The translations under genes and the position numbers were made by a program. Under the pieces are notes generated by a model. That model worked only from the letters and a program-made list of their open reading frames with translations, made no database searches and was not told the origin of the DNA. From Utricularia gibba (taxonomy: Eukaryota > Streptophyta > Magnoliopsida > Lamiales > Lentibulariaceae), in assembly GCA_002189035.1 (NCBI GenBank), contig NEEC01000017.1:1860001-1924000 (forward strand): a stretch of DNA of 64,000 nt, written 5' to 3'. Position 1 is the stretch's first letter, and every line of letters starts with the position of its first letter. Shown piece by piece: positions 1-12,379 of this stretch.

Positions 1-3000
1 GACGAGAATCAGTTTACTCAAAGTGTTCCCAAAAACCCCCCTGGTAATGTGTTTAATTAGGCACATTTCTAATTTTACCATGAAATGGAAAAAACTTATT
101 TTCTGCTTAATTTGTGGCTTCTCAAAAGGTGGATCCCTCTTTTTTTTCAATAAGAGAGTACTAAAATCTTTTCGCAAAGACGGTCATAGTTGGCGTAAAA
201 GGAAGGATCAGAGAACTCTCGCTGAAGCTCATGAACGCCTTAAGGTTCATATCATCTTTTTCAGTGTCATTCTTGTGTTGGATTTTGTTGATTATTTTTT
301 TTACGTTTAAACTATATTTCCATTTCTTTGCTTTGGAATTAAAAATAGGTGAATAATCCAAACCTAAGGTTGTCACAGGTGGTGGTAGAGTTAATGAGAG
401 GTTGATTGTTCAGATTCCTCCCCATCCAAGCCTATAGGAGAAACAGAATAGATGTGTGTTGTATGGTCTGCATTGTTTTTTTTTTCTTTTTTTTTGCGAA
501 AAAAAAAAAAAGATTCTCATTGAAGACCTAGCCGTTTATTTGCATATATTAGCTGAGACCTAGTTTTATATGTGGTTTTGGGATGTCCACGGGAGCTTTT
601 TCATTAAGATTCTATTATTTGTAGGTTGGAAATGCTGAAGCTTTGAACTGCTATTATGCCCAAGGAGATCAGAACCCTAATTTTAAAAGGCGGAGCTATT
701 GGATGTTGGATCCGTAAGCTTTTTTAAGCCACAGGGATAAATATGAATGAAATATCCTAATTCCTTGTATCTCAATGTTGGAGACTGAAGATGGTTTTTG
801 TTTCACAATTGCAATCCTGCAGTGATTATTCTAACTGTTATTAAAATATTCTTTTTATTTTTTTAATTAGGGTTTATGATCATATTGTTCTTGTTCACTA
901 CAGAGAAGAATCCGAGGTAATCCTTGGGGTTGCTTGCCATTGCTGTTTAGGTGGCCAATTTTTCATTAAAATGAGATAGCTAAGGGAAAAAAAATTCACC
1001 TTATTTTTCAGTGTAATATGTGAAATGGATTGTTCACGTAGGGGTTCATATTTTCATCAAGCGCACTCAAACTGATCCTGTGTTTAGAAAATAAAATTTC
1101 TTTTCACACAGTGGGACATCAATACCTTATAATATAATGCCTGTGGGAGTCCACTCATCTTTAGGTACTTCTTGTCCTCTATGCTAGAACCTCAACATAA
1201 ATTTAGTAGAAAATTTTTGTGGTTATTCACTAGATGGATTTATGATTCTACATCCATGGTTATTTAATTCAGTCCCAGAAATACTCATCCAGATTTTTTA
1301 TGTGAATACAGAGTAGAGTGGATGCTGGACCGACATCTGTGCTTTCAGGGTATTCTTCTGACGCATATCAACATGAACCGTCTTCAGCCTATGATGAGTC
1401 ATATGCTCTCTACAATAACGAATCCAGTCCTGGATCTATGGAGATTAGCTCTAGTCAAATTCAGATGAACATTGGTGTAAGTCAATTAGATGCAAGAAAT
1501 ATTACAGATGAGGCCACTGGTTCATCATCACTGGAGTTTGATCGAGCATTGCGGAAACTTCAACGAGATTTGAGTCTAGATGATGAGAGAGAAGAAACAT
1601 ATGAATTCTGCAGTAACAATGAGGATTCATATGGTATACAATATTCTCAGGGGAATCCGCTTTGTCAGCAAATTGGTATTTCCCTTTCTCTTTTCTTTCT
1701 GTTCTTCCCTTCTAGTCAAGTAAATCTCTGTACAATTATGGTTGGTGTAATGGATAACCTGGAAACTCTGATGGCTCTACATTTGTTTGCAGAGCATTAT
1801 CACGCCCCTGAGCACACAGTTAACAAGAAGATGCCTAACTCCTTGACTGACTCACATGCTGAGTTTCTGCCACATTTTGAAGGTCAGAGCGCTTTTATTA
1901 TTCTCCACCTCGATACCTATCAATGTATCTGTAGTTCGTGGTTGAAGGGAGGCAATTATTTTATCTTATTTCTCTAGGTACTAGTCTTGCGGCAAATCAT
2001 ATATGTCCATCTCAACAGCTAGCGTATGGGACCAATTCACTTGGTACATCAGCACTGTTTAGTGATAATATTTTTCAAAATTCTCCTGAAAACAGTACTA
2101 GTTCATCGAACACCTTAAAAAAGTTCACTGTTCATGAGATATCTCCAGACTGGTGTTACCATTCAGAGGGTGCAAAGGTAATGATGGTTATTGGATTTTT
2201 CTTTGTTCTCTGTGATTCCTCTACATTGGTCCGTTTCATGCCCAATCTTTTAAAGACGGAAGAGTATTTGCTGGTCATGGATCAGCTATTTGTACATTGT
2301 CAGTATGAGAAAACTATTTCATTAATTAGTGTCACCGTTAAAGGTATTTCTGGGAGTTTCAGAGCTAGCCATTATCATTCAATATAAGAATTGCCACACT
2401 CTTCTTGCAGGTAATCATTGTTGGATCCTTCCTTTCACACCCATTAGATGGCGTATGGGGATGTATGTTTGGAGAAACAGAAGTGCCGGTGCTGCTTATT
2501 CAGGAAGGTGTCTTCTGCTGTCATGCTCCACCACATTTGCATGGAATAGTTGATATTTGCGTAACCTGGAACCATGAGTGCTGCAGTGAAGTTAGAAAAT
2601 TCGAATTTCGCACGAAACCTAGTGCTTATGCCCATAGTAATTCTGAAGCTGAAGCCAAGTCTCTGGATGAACTCTTGTTGCTGGTCAAGCTTGTCCAGAT
2701 GCTAAGGGGAGGTGTTTCTGTAGCAGCAGTTGAATCAAACAACAATTCAGAGTCTTCTCAAGAAATATTTACTGATGTAATTAATTCAATTTGGGATGGT
2801 AGCTTAAATTCACTGACTACTCTCGACTGGATCGTTCAGGAACTTCTTAAGGACAAATTAGCATGGTGGCTCTCATCTAAGTCAAGTTTAGGTAGTAATG
2901 AAGGTTGCCCCTTATCCAAGGAAGAACAGGGAATGCTGCACGTTATTGCTGGTTTGGGATTTGAATGGGCATTGCAACCACTTCTGAAATCCGGAGTAGG

Positions 3001-4489
3001 CGTTAATTTTCGTGATGCTAGCGGATGGACTGCACTTCACTGGGCTGCAAAATTTGGCAGGTATCTGCATCTTATGAAATATTTTTGTTTGCTGAGATCC
3101 ATTTCGATGCATTTATTTTCCATGTGTTTTCATCCCAGGGAAAAGATGGTTACTGCCCTGATAGCATCTGGTGCATCAGCCGGATTGCTCACTGACCCTA
3201 ACACACAGGACCCAGTTGGCCAAACACCTGGATCGATTGCTTTTGCATATGGACACACGGCCCTTGCCGGTTATCTTTCAGAAGTTGCTTTGACAAGCCA
3301 CCTTTCATCTCTCACATTCGAGGAATGCGTAGAGTCGAAAGACTTGGCCGCCGAGGAAGCAGAAAGAACAGTTAGTATGGTAGCCGGTGCAAGTTCCTCT
3401 GCCTACGATGATAAGGATTCTCTTTATCATTCTCTGGCTGCAGTTCGCAATGCTGCCCAGTCAGCCGCTCGCATTCAAGCAGCCTTTCGAGCCCATTCAT
3501 TCCGGAAGAGGCAGCACAGGGCGACCACATCTTTATATTCTGGTGGCAATGGAGATGAGTACTCCATATTAGAAAGTGACCTTCCATGTTTCCCTACTGC
3601 ATCGAAATCAGGGGCATATCGAAATACATATGAACACCAATTGGCAGCAGTATCTATCCAAAAGAAATACAAGGGATGGAAGGGCCGTAAAGATTTCATT
3701 GCTCTACGCCAGAAAGTCATCAAGATACAGGTACCTTTCTCCTGTCCCCACAAATCACTCATTTATGGAAATGCTCAGCGAAAAACACTCATGCGGTTTC
3801 ACTTCATTGAGAAAATTTGTTCACGTTGGAGAAAGGATTAAACGAAGGTTTTTTAAAAAGTGATTGAATACTTGTTCATTGAGATACACAGGGCTCAGTT
3901 CTTATGATACCTATCTTTGTGAACCACATCACATTTTGTCATATCTTTTCATTGCAGGCTCATGCTAGGGGCTACGCCGTTAGGAAGAAGTACAAGGTCT
4001 GTTGGGCAGTTGGCATACTCGACAAGGCTATTCTGAGGTGGAGGAGACATAGATCTGGTCTCAGGGGGTTTAAAAACGACACTCCCTGTGAGAACGAGGA
4101 AGACGATGAAGACATCCTCAAAGAATTCCGTAAGACAAAAGTGGAAGTTGAAATAGATAAAGCTGTCTCTAGAGTACTGTCCATGGTTCGATCTCCCCGC
4201 GCACGCCAACAATACCATCGTATCATCAAGGACCATATCCAGTCCAAGGTACTACTACATACTAACCACGAGTGTCTTCATAGATGAATCTCGTGTTTTT
4301 TTTTTTTTTTTTTTTTTTACTGATTCCTTGGAATACTAGCAGTTGGAGCTGGAGAACACAGAGTATGATGCTGTTTTCTCTTCTCATCTTTCGGAAATTT
4401 CGTCATCCCTTGGAATTCCATTGGTGGAAGATTTCCCAGACTATCTGGTTTCAGAGCCGGATGATTTCATAGCTCTGGACTCCTGTTAA
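1..4489 (+). CDS. CAMTA4: CAMTA4-type calmodulin-binding transcription activator, 5' end outside window
   Basis: Nuclear Ca2+/calmodulin-regulated transcription factor; the family binds CGCG-type promoter boxes and acts in stress and cold responses. Exons I infer from splice sites and frame: 1-43, 129-244, 625-713, 871-916, 1312-1675, 1793-1882, 1978-2177, 2411-3060, 3139-3730, 3958-4248, 4343-4489. In order they encode most of the CG-1 DNA-binding domain (NKRVLKSFRKDGHSWRKRKD, then NCYYAQGDQNPNF and HIVLVHYRE), a variable acidic middle, a TIG/IPT-like region (VIIVGSFLSHP), ankyrin repeats (FRDASGWTALHWAAKFGR), IQ motifs (RIQAAFRAHSFRKRQ, SIQKKYKGWKGR, IQAHARGYAVRKKYK) and the calmodulin-binding helix ILDKAILRWRRHRSGLRGF. 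The CG-1 wording and the intron pattern fit CAMTA4 better than CAMTA1-3 or 5/6. The N-terminus is missing only because the window begins inside it. The last intron holds a poly-T run near 4291-4318. All junctions keep frame. Confidence 0.93.
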
Positions 4490-4831
4490 CGGTGATGCAA
4501 ATGATCGTCACTTTGTTCCACTGATCCGGTGTTTGGTAATAAAAGTGCAGATGGTAAGTTTCGTGTATTTTCGATTATTGTTTAGTTTGTATTTAATTTG
4601 GTTGGAAAGGCTGTATTTCACCTTCTGGTTGCTAATTACAAAATTTGACTGGTATTCTTTTTCCTTTGGGATAAGAAGAGAATACAAATGAAAGGGGACA
4701 GAATAGAAAGGGACATTGACATTGTTATACTAGGAGCGCTTTTCTTTGAAGTCATTAAAATTACAATTTCATTCGTCAAACAACCATCTGGCGCTTTTAA
4801 AATTAAAATAAGATAAAAACAAAATAGAAAG
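4490..4831. other. CAMTA4 3' UTR and spacer to tRNA
   Basis: No coding potential recognised. It holds the CAMTA4 3' UTR and the short AT-rich spacer that follows the 3' end of the minus-strand tRNA gene. Confidence 0.5.
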
Positions 4832-4913
4832 CGTCGACAGCAGGGTTCGAACCTGCGCGGGCGAAGCCCAACAGATTTCAAGTCTGTCTCCTTAACCACT
4901 CGGACATATCGAC
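4832..4913 (-). tRNA. tRNA-Ser (anticodon UGA)
   Basis: On the minus strand, 82 nt fold as a class II tRNA. The 7-bp acceptor stem pairs GTCGATA with TGTCGAC (one G-T pair) and is followed by discriminator G at 4832. The D-arm has AGTGGTTAAGG, the anticodon loop is CTTGAAA (anticodon TGA, reading UCA), the long variable arm is TGGGCTTCGCCC and the T-arm is GCAGGTTCGAACCCTGC. There is no intron and CCA is not encoded, as usual in nuclear plant tRNA genes. Internal A and B boxes are intact, so it should be transcribed by RNA polymerase III. Confidence 0.96.
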
Positions 4914-5355
4914 GTATTTTGGCTATATTCATAATAAATCTAATATAAATCATGGCCTTCGACAAACCATCATCATCACTCGCCTCTCATCTTTCTCTAC
5001 TCTCTCTCAAACGGGTCTAAAAGGTTTGTTTGATTTTCTTTCGATTGACTATATGTGGTATCAATGTTGAGAATCTGGGACTCAGAGTTTGATTACCGTT
5101 TCTTTTTTCTTTTCTCCTAATCCTAATTTGAAGGAATTCCTGATATCGTTGTTATTCTTGTGAATATGTACAGTTAGGTCGATTTCTTTGCGCTTGGTTT
5201 GTTTATTCTGTTTTAATTGGGGGCGTGTTCTCCATTTTTCTTTTTATGGAACTTTCGTTGGGAATATGTGCGTTGTTTGTTTATATCTGAGGGTTTGCGA
5301 GAATTGTGATGATTGATACTTTGTGTTTTCGCCTGTGGTTGATGAGTGATTCCAG

Positions 5356-5637
5356 ATGGGGTTTATTATGGAATTTTCTGAGAATTTGGTACTGCGGCTG
5401 ATGGAGGATCCTGAAGAGAGAGATCGGAAATTCAGGGAGCATGTGTATGACACTTATGAGAAATGCAAGAAGACCAAGGATATTTGGAGCTTGCCTCTCC
5501 GCCCGTATGGCTTCTGGACCTTTGAGCATCTCAATTCACAGATTGTTCGGGATGGTCAGATTAGCCAGTCAGCTGGGCGTCGAAATCCATATGATGACGC
5601 ACTCCAGAAATATGCTGAGTCTTCCTCATCCAATTAA
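5356..5637 (+). CDS. Small NADH dehydrogenase (complex I) ESSS-like subunit
   Basis: 93-aa protein in one coding exon. The sequence (LMEDPEERDRKFREHVY, then RPYGFWTFEHLNSQI and AGRRNPYDD) matches my memory of the small plant family annotated as the ESSS/NDUFB11-like accessory subunit of mitochondrial complex I (Arabidopsis At2g42310/At3g57785 type). This rests on recall, not a search. There is no catalytic motif and no cleavable presequence; members are accessory inner-membrane subunits. A probable 5' UTR intron (about 5024-5355, ending TTCCAG) joins the leader directly to the ATG, which supports this start. A second candidate intron begins with GTGAGT three bases after the stop. The upstream leader lies just beyond the divergent tRNA gene. 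Confidence 0.72.
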   Translation: MGFIMEFSENLVLRLMEDPEERDRKFREHVYDTYEKCKKTKDIWSLPLRPYGFWTFEHLNSQIVRDGQISQSAGRRNPYDDALQKYAESSSSN

Positions 5638-6295
5638 TTAGTGAGTAATCTCCACTCATTTCCTGGTCTGCCTGCTTCATGTATTCTGCTAATGGAGTTG
5701 ATCATGATTCTGCTTCCTATTTCAAATTCTGTGTATTTGCTTCTAGAATCAAGCTACATTGCTGAAGCCCACCATGTTGCATCATCAAAAAATTCCACAT
5801 ATTTGCTTCTAGAGTATTGGAAGGCATGTTAGCACCTTAGAGTTGAACAGGGAAACTACTTAATTCAACTGCTGCACAATGTCGACATACAAGATTCACT
5901 GAGCTTTATGCGTTGAATGTGGAACTCATGAGGCCCAAAGCATTTTTCACCATCTGTCTTTTGTTTGATGCAGGCTAGTTCATGTGGAAAAGCCACTCGG
6001 GTGTCCCCAAAGACCTTGTTGCAATCCTTTGTATGGGCTTCTCGAAATGTTTTCTGATGGTACTATTGGAATAAATCACCAAACCATTCCTAGTGTTCCA
6101 TATGCATCACAAGTTATGAATCGTTGAGACTGTGTATTGCTTGTTTTTTGAAAACATAAGCTTTTCCCCACCATATGGTTGTAGTTGTTATCTATGCATT
6201 TGTATTGAACAGCACGAAAAGGCATCTACCAAGGGGATGAAAATGGCCTCTGCTTGTTCAAAGAATCATCATTGTTTAGTATACCAAGGAGGAAG
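5638..6295. other. 3' UTRs of converging genes, with candidate 3' UTR intron
   Basis: Non-coding. GTGAGT at 5641 and TTGATGCAG ending at 5973 could bound a 3' UTR intron of the complex I subunit gene. The rest would be the 3' end of that transcript and the 3' UTR of the minus-strand glycosyltransferase. No other gene seen. Confidence 0.4.
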
Positions 6296-8228
6296 TCATC
6301 TCCACCAGTCAGGTATCTTCAGTCGTCTGCTCCGATGCATCGCCAGCTTCACTGCCGGAACCTTTTGCCGGACCTGCCTCCAAATCATGTTCACCGCATC
6401 GCCTTTCTTTGGAGGCTGCTGGTATTCAAAGTGATGCGCGATGCTTTTGATCTTCAACCACATTGCAGTCCACTTCTCCTTAGATATCTTCCTCAACTCA
6501 TCCACCATATACCCTGGCGTCAAAGCTTCCTCATCGGAGAAGAAGATGGAGAACTCCTTGTAGTCAAGCTCACTCTCGAACGGCAGCTCAATCCTGTCGC
6601 TGATGATTACAGGAACACAGTGGCTCACAATCACGTCGAATAGGCGACAGGACGAGGGCGTATCGCCAGCAGGGTGTAGGCAAAACTTTGATGATCGCAT
6701 TTGATCAGTTGACTGATGAAATAGTATCAGAAATGTAAGTAACAGCTTAGATTACTTGCATATAAATTTGACACAGAGTAGAAGCTCACAGCTTTAAAGC
6801 CTTCTTCTGATGCATACGCCTCTTCATAGACCACATCTTCAATGCCATGAAGTAGCTTATGCAGCTTCGCCCGAATTTTTCCTTCCTGCAGAATTTGCAA
6901 GCCAAGTTAAGTTCATTTCCAAAGAAAATGGCCCTGTTCTTTGTCACATGAAGAACAATGTAACAGAAGAATGCACTAGAGTTGACAAAAATCTTTGAAA
7001 GAACAGGGCCTGCAAATGCCAGATCATATGAGTTTCTTGATCAGCATACATCTTTTCTTAAGGTCCTCCCACGGAAGAAGAGAAGGGTCTTACGGGACTG
7101 GAATGGATTATCAGTATCATCATTCATATATGATTCTACCATGTGTCCATATGGGGCAACCACATCTTTAGTGAGACTTGATATCTTCATTATGCGGCCA
7201 AAATCAGCAACAATGAATATGGAAGAATTAACCGAACCACGATGATGCCTGAATGCATTGGGATGATGCATTGGAATCACATGGTCTCGTCCATCAGATC
7301 GCTTCCAATACTCTGAAGCACGTAGAAAATTCACAATCTCAACCTACCATCCAAAGCCAGGTTACCAGCTACACAGAGAAAACAAAGTATGGGACAAGCA
7401 AATTTATGATATAATATCATGGGACAAGCAAGTATGTTTTGCTTCTGTGAACACAAATAACTTTTCTATCGGAAGATGAAGCCGATAAAGAAGAGATCTT
7501 GTGGCATATGTAAATAAACTGTGGCTATCAGATCCACAAACTCCTAGATTTTGAACCAGTTTTTAAAACATGAACAAGAAGTTCTCAATCTTGCAACTCC
7601 AATGCAGAAAAAAAACCAATTATAGTCTACACGAAACTTCACAAGCCAATATCAAATCTTGATTGTCAAAATACCTAAAAACATATGAGCTTGCTCTGAA
7701 CCAAGACAATACATGAATGATCCAAAAAAGTGAAAACAAGAAAAGAGCACTTACTTGCAACTTCTCATCAACTGTGTTTTCCTCGGCCATGTTCTTCACA
7801 TATACGTTAAAACTAAGAGAAGAAAAAAATGGCACAAAAAACACATCCGCATCATTCGGATCAAAAACTCGAACAATCGACCCATTAATTCCTTGATCAA
7901 TAATCGATGCCATCATCCAATACTCGACGCTATGCTGCCTCCGGAGCCCATCATTCCATCTCCAAGCTGGAAAATTCGCCGCCGTTACCGTTGAATCGTC
8001 GTGGAAATCCGGGTCCATCAATCCGACATTGAATCGAGCCGGCAAATCATACATATAGACGCGAAGAGGTGGCAATCCCTCGTCACACGGCACAGCGGCG
8101 GAGAGCTGAGGGATGAAGGAAGCTAGACGGGACTTGTAGTCTAGGGTTCCGGCGAGCAAAACTGAACCCAGAAGCAGCGGAATGCATATCGCCAAGCCAA
8201 CTAGAATCCTACTAGCAGATTTCCTCAT
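6296..8228 (-). CDS. Exostosin-type glycosyltransferase, GT47 family, ARAD-like
   Basis: Golgi type II membrane glycosyltransferase; the GT47 group containing ARAD1/ARAD2 acts on pectic arabinan, but the exact substrate here is an inference. Exons: 8228-7755, 7343-7050, 6885-6790, 6712-6296, all phase 0, giving 426 aa. Residues about 8-29 ([20 protein letters not shown]) form the signal anchor. Downstream are [62 protein letters not shown] and the donor-binding block [18 protein letters not shown] followed by [19 protein letters not shown]. These are the exostosin signature blocks in the usual order. It is divergently arranged with RPL17, ATGs about 400 bp apart. It could belong to a neighbouring uncharacterised GT47 clade rather than ARAD itself. 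Confidence 0.9.
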
Positions 8229-8486
8229 TGAGTTTCGACTGATATTCAGCGTGTTCGAGAATTGGGGAGGAATCTACCAGAGCAAACGCCGCATAGCGTG
8301 CCCTACACTACAAGAACAAATTCCTCCAGATCTGATCACTCCGTTGTATGTAGATTACCGGCGCCGGAAGGGACAACGACCCCGCAGGCCTCCCCCGCAA
8401 GATTCCATGCCCGACCCTAAGAATAATATTTAATTTTAATTAAATAATCTAAAACATAAAAAGTATGTCTAATTTGTAGAAACTAA

Positions 8487-8551
8487 TGGGCCTGGACTCA
8501 GAGGATTGCACAGGCCCAGTAAAAGCCCAATAGGCGACTTCATTAGGGTTT
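8487..8551 (+). promoter_or_regulatory. RPL17 promoter: two site II elements and a telo-box
   Basis: TGGGCC at 8487-8492, GGCCCA at 8513-8518 and the telo-box TAGGGTTT at 8544-8551 lie 77-141 bp before the RPL17 ATG. This combination is a known signature of plant ribosomal-protein and other growth-linked promoters, bound by TCP and Myb-like telo-box factors. The interval could also serve the divergent GT47 gene. Confidence 0.7.
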
Positions 8552-8627
8552 TTGCTGGTGGCTTTGGGTAATATCAGAAGACTCCCTAGGAGGAACACCA
8601 GACTCTGTTCCGAGCGCCGCCGCAGAA

Positions 8628-9914
<1,287 letters not shown>

Positions 9915-10380
9915 GCGCGCGCCTACCTGCTTTGGCACACTTCGTTGCTGCTAGTCAAGCTTTGAAACCTCTGTTCTGTGGCTTCGGTTCATTGTTTTTG
10001 TTCTGTTTGGAGAACTACTCATCTGACTGTCTCAACGACCAGCATTCTCGTTTCTATTTATATGCCTTTTTTGTTTCCCCAAGCAGATTGTCTCTGTGAG
10101 TCAGGTTTTTTAAAATGGTTTAAATGGTCAAAAAAAATTATGAATCAATTTCATAATTTTAGTTAAGCTTTTATTAATGGCTCAATTATATATAGTAGTT
10201 TAATCTGGATTTTTTAATTACTGTTTTATATTAAATGCAATGATTTCACCGAAACATTAATTATATATATATGTATCTGTATTAAGAACGTAAATAAAAT
10301 TATTAAAAAAATTATCCGAATATGTAATATTAAAATCAATTGAGCTGTGGGCTTCATACTGCGTGGAGTCATTTTTGTAA
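9915..10380. other. RPL17 3' UTR and AT-rich spacer
   Basis: No gene seen. The first 200 bp are likely RPL17 3' UTR; the rest is AT-rich and leads into the proteasome gene promoter. Confidence 0.4.
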
Positions 10381-10401
10381 TGGGCCCATTACTGATGGGC
10401 C
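10381..10401 (+). promoter_or_regulatory. Site II elements in proteasome beta-5 promoter
   Basis: TGGGCCCA at 10381-10388 and TGGGCC at 10396-10401 sit about 130 bp before a probable first 5' UTR exon. That exon appears to end CTTCAG at 10531 with donor GTAACG, and the matching acceptor TTTATACAG ends at 11009, so the gene probably has a roughly 480-bp leader intron. Confidence 0.55.
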
Positions 10402-11031
10402 TTACAGATTATATACTGTGGCCGGGAAAGCGTCTTCTTTGACGGGTGTATTGCTGCGCAAGACAACGTTTTTATAATCGGCGGAAGTCGGGGAATTGTT
10501 TCATGATTCTTTGAGTTTCTACGGCCTTCAGGTAACGCCAGTTTTGGGAGGTTGATCGTTTCGGTTATCAGTAGTCCATATCTGCTCTAGGATCTGGTAA
10601 TGTGTTGAGTGTGAGATTAATTTGTTTTAGTGTCTGGGTTTGTTGGGGATTCGTTCGTGTGGCGTGCTGGTCTTTCTCCTTGTTTAATTGGGTGAAGCAT
10701 TTCGTTTGAGTGTTTTATAGTTCACTTTCGTTGGTTTCCGGTTCTGGGTATCTGTATCCATTTGAGATGCTAGGTAGAGTTTTACGTTTTTAGGGAAATC
10801 ATTTTTGGCTTTTGTGTTCTTTCCTTGTGTAAAGCATTTCAGTGCAGGATTTTATAATCCATTATTGTTTTCTTTTCTGTTGAAGGTGGGAAATTTGAGT
10901 TGTTTACTGGTTTTCGGTTTGGGTTTTAGGGTTTCAGTCAGGCATTTGATTTATTGCCAACATGCATGTCTTCTAGTTATAATAGTAACGTTATACTTTT
11001 TTTATACAGCTTATTTTCCGTGAAAGTAAAG

Positions 11032-12379
11032 ATGATGAGGGGCATTGACTTTAGCGCGCTTGATCCCTTGGCGCCTGTTAAAGGGAATTCTGATGAATTA
11101 GATGATGACATCTTGGCCATACCGTCGTTTAAACTCCCTACTACTTGTGATGTAAGGTCACTGTGTTCTAGTATGCTTGGCCGTTGGTTAATAATATTGT
11201 AAGAAAATATTGGTGTTGTTGAACTAATATTTTCGTACTCTTCCTGTTTAGTTTGATGGTTTCCAAAAAGCTGCAGTAGAGATGGTGAAACCTGCAAAGG
11301 GGACAACAACTTTAGCATTCATATTCAATGGAGGTGTCATGGTGGCTGCCGATTCTCGTGCCAGCATGGGTGGATATATATGTAGGTTTTTTTCTTTATA
11401 GATATACAAGTTTCGTATTCAGAAATTTTTATGCGTCTGGACTGGTGAATTTATAAAACACTTGTAGCATCACAATCTGTGAAGAAAATCATAGAAATCA
11501 ATCCTTACATGCTTGGTACAATGGCTGGTGGAGCAGCCGACTGTCAATTCTGGCACAGAAATCTTGGAACCAAGGTATGTATGTTTGATTTGTTCATCTG
11601 TTTCCGAAATGTTAGAGCCTTGATTATGGAAGTGATTGGAAATTTATTTCTTGATTATAGTGTCGCTTACATGAGCTGGCCAACAAGAGAAGAATCTCTG
11701 TTGCTGGTGCTTCAAAGTTGTTAGCAAACATCCTTTATTCCTACCGTGGAATGGGTTTGTCTGTCGGAACAATGATAGCTGGTTGGGATGAACAGGTGTA
11801 GTATAGATTAGCATATGTTCTCTAGTTTTAGAGTTCATATAATAATTTTTTTATGAATGCAGGGTCCTGCCCTCTACTATGTGGATAGTGAAGGCGGTCG
11901 ACTTAAAGGCAATAAATTCTCAGTTGGCTCTGGTTCACCATATGCATATGGTGTTTTGGACAGTGGGTATGTCCTGTCCGTGTGGAATACTTGACAAACC
12001 TATTTCCTCATCAATATTATCTTTCTTAGTTGTAAATGATACAGGAGATCTCTTCTCTCTGTTGACTAGGCATCGCTTCGATTTGTCTGTTGAGGAAGCT
12101 GCAGAGCTTGCAAGACGAGCTATCTACCATGCAACATTCCGCGATGGAGCAAGTGGGGGTGTTGCAAGCGGTAACACATTCTCTCCTCCCTTTCCGACCT
12201 TGCCAACTGTCCTTCATGTCTGTTCTCACGCTTTTGGGGGTCACTTTTCAGTCTACCACATTGGACCAAATGGATGGAAAAAGCTTTCAGGTGACGACGT
12301 GGGTGAGCTACACTACCAGTACTATCCCGTGGAGCCTCCGAGTGTGGAACAGGAAATGGCCGAGGTAACAATTTCTTGA
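11032..12379 (+). CDS. PBE1: 20S proteasome subunit beta type-5 (PBE)
   Basis: Chymotrypsin-like catalytic subunit of the 20S core. Exons: 11032-11151, 11252-11381, 11468-11574, 11661-11795, 11863-11966, 12070-12170, 12252-12379, giving 274 aa, the plant norm. The propeptide ends at KPAKG and the mature chain would begin [20 protein letters not shown], so the N-terminal catalytic Thr is present, with Asp and Lys positions conserved ([20 protein letters not shown]). Further family blocks are [40 protein letters not shown] and [17 protein letters not shown]. Two adjacent ATGs open the frame; I chose the first. If intron 6 (12171-12251) were retained, the reading frame would run on and differ, so the splice matters. 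Confidence 0.96.
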
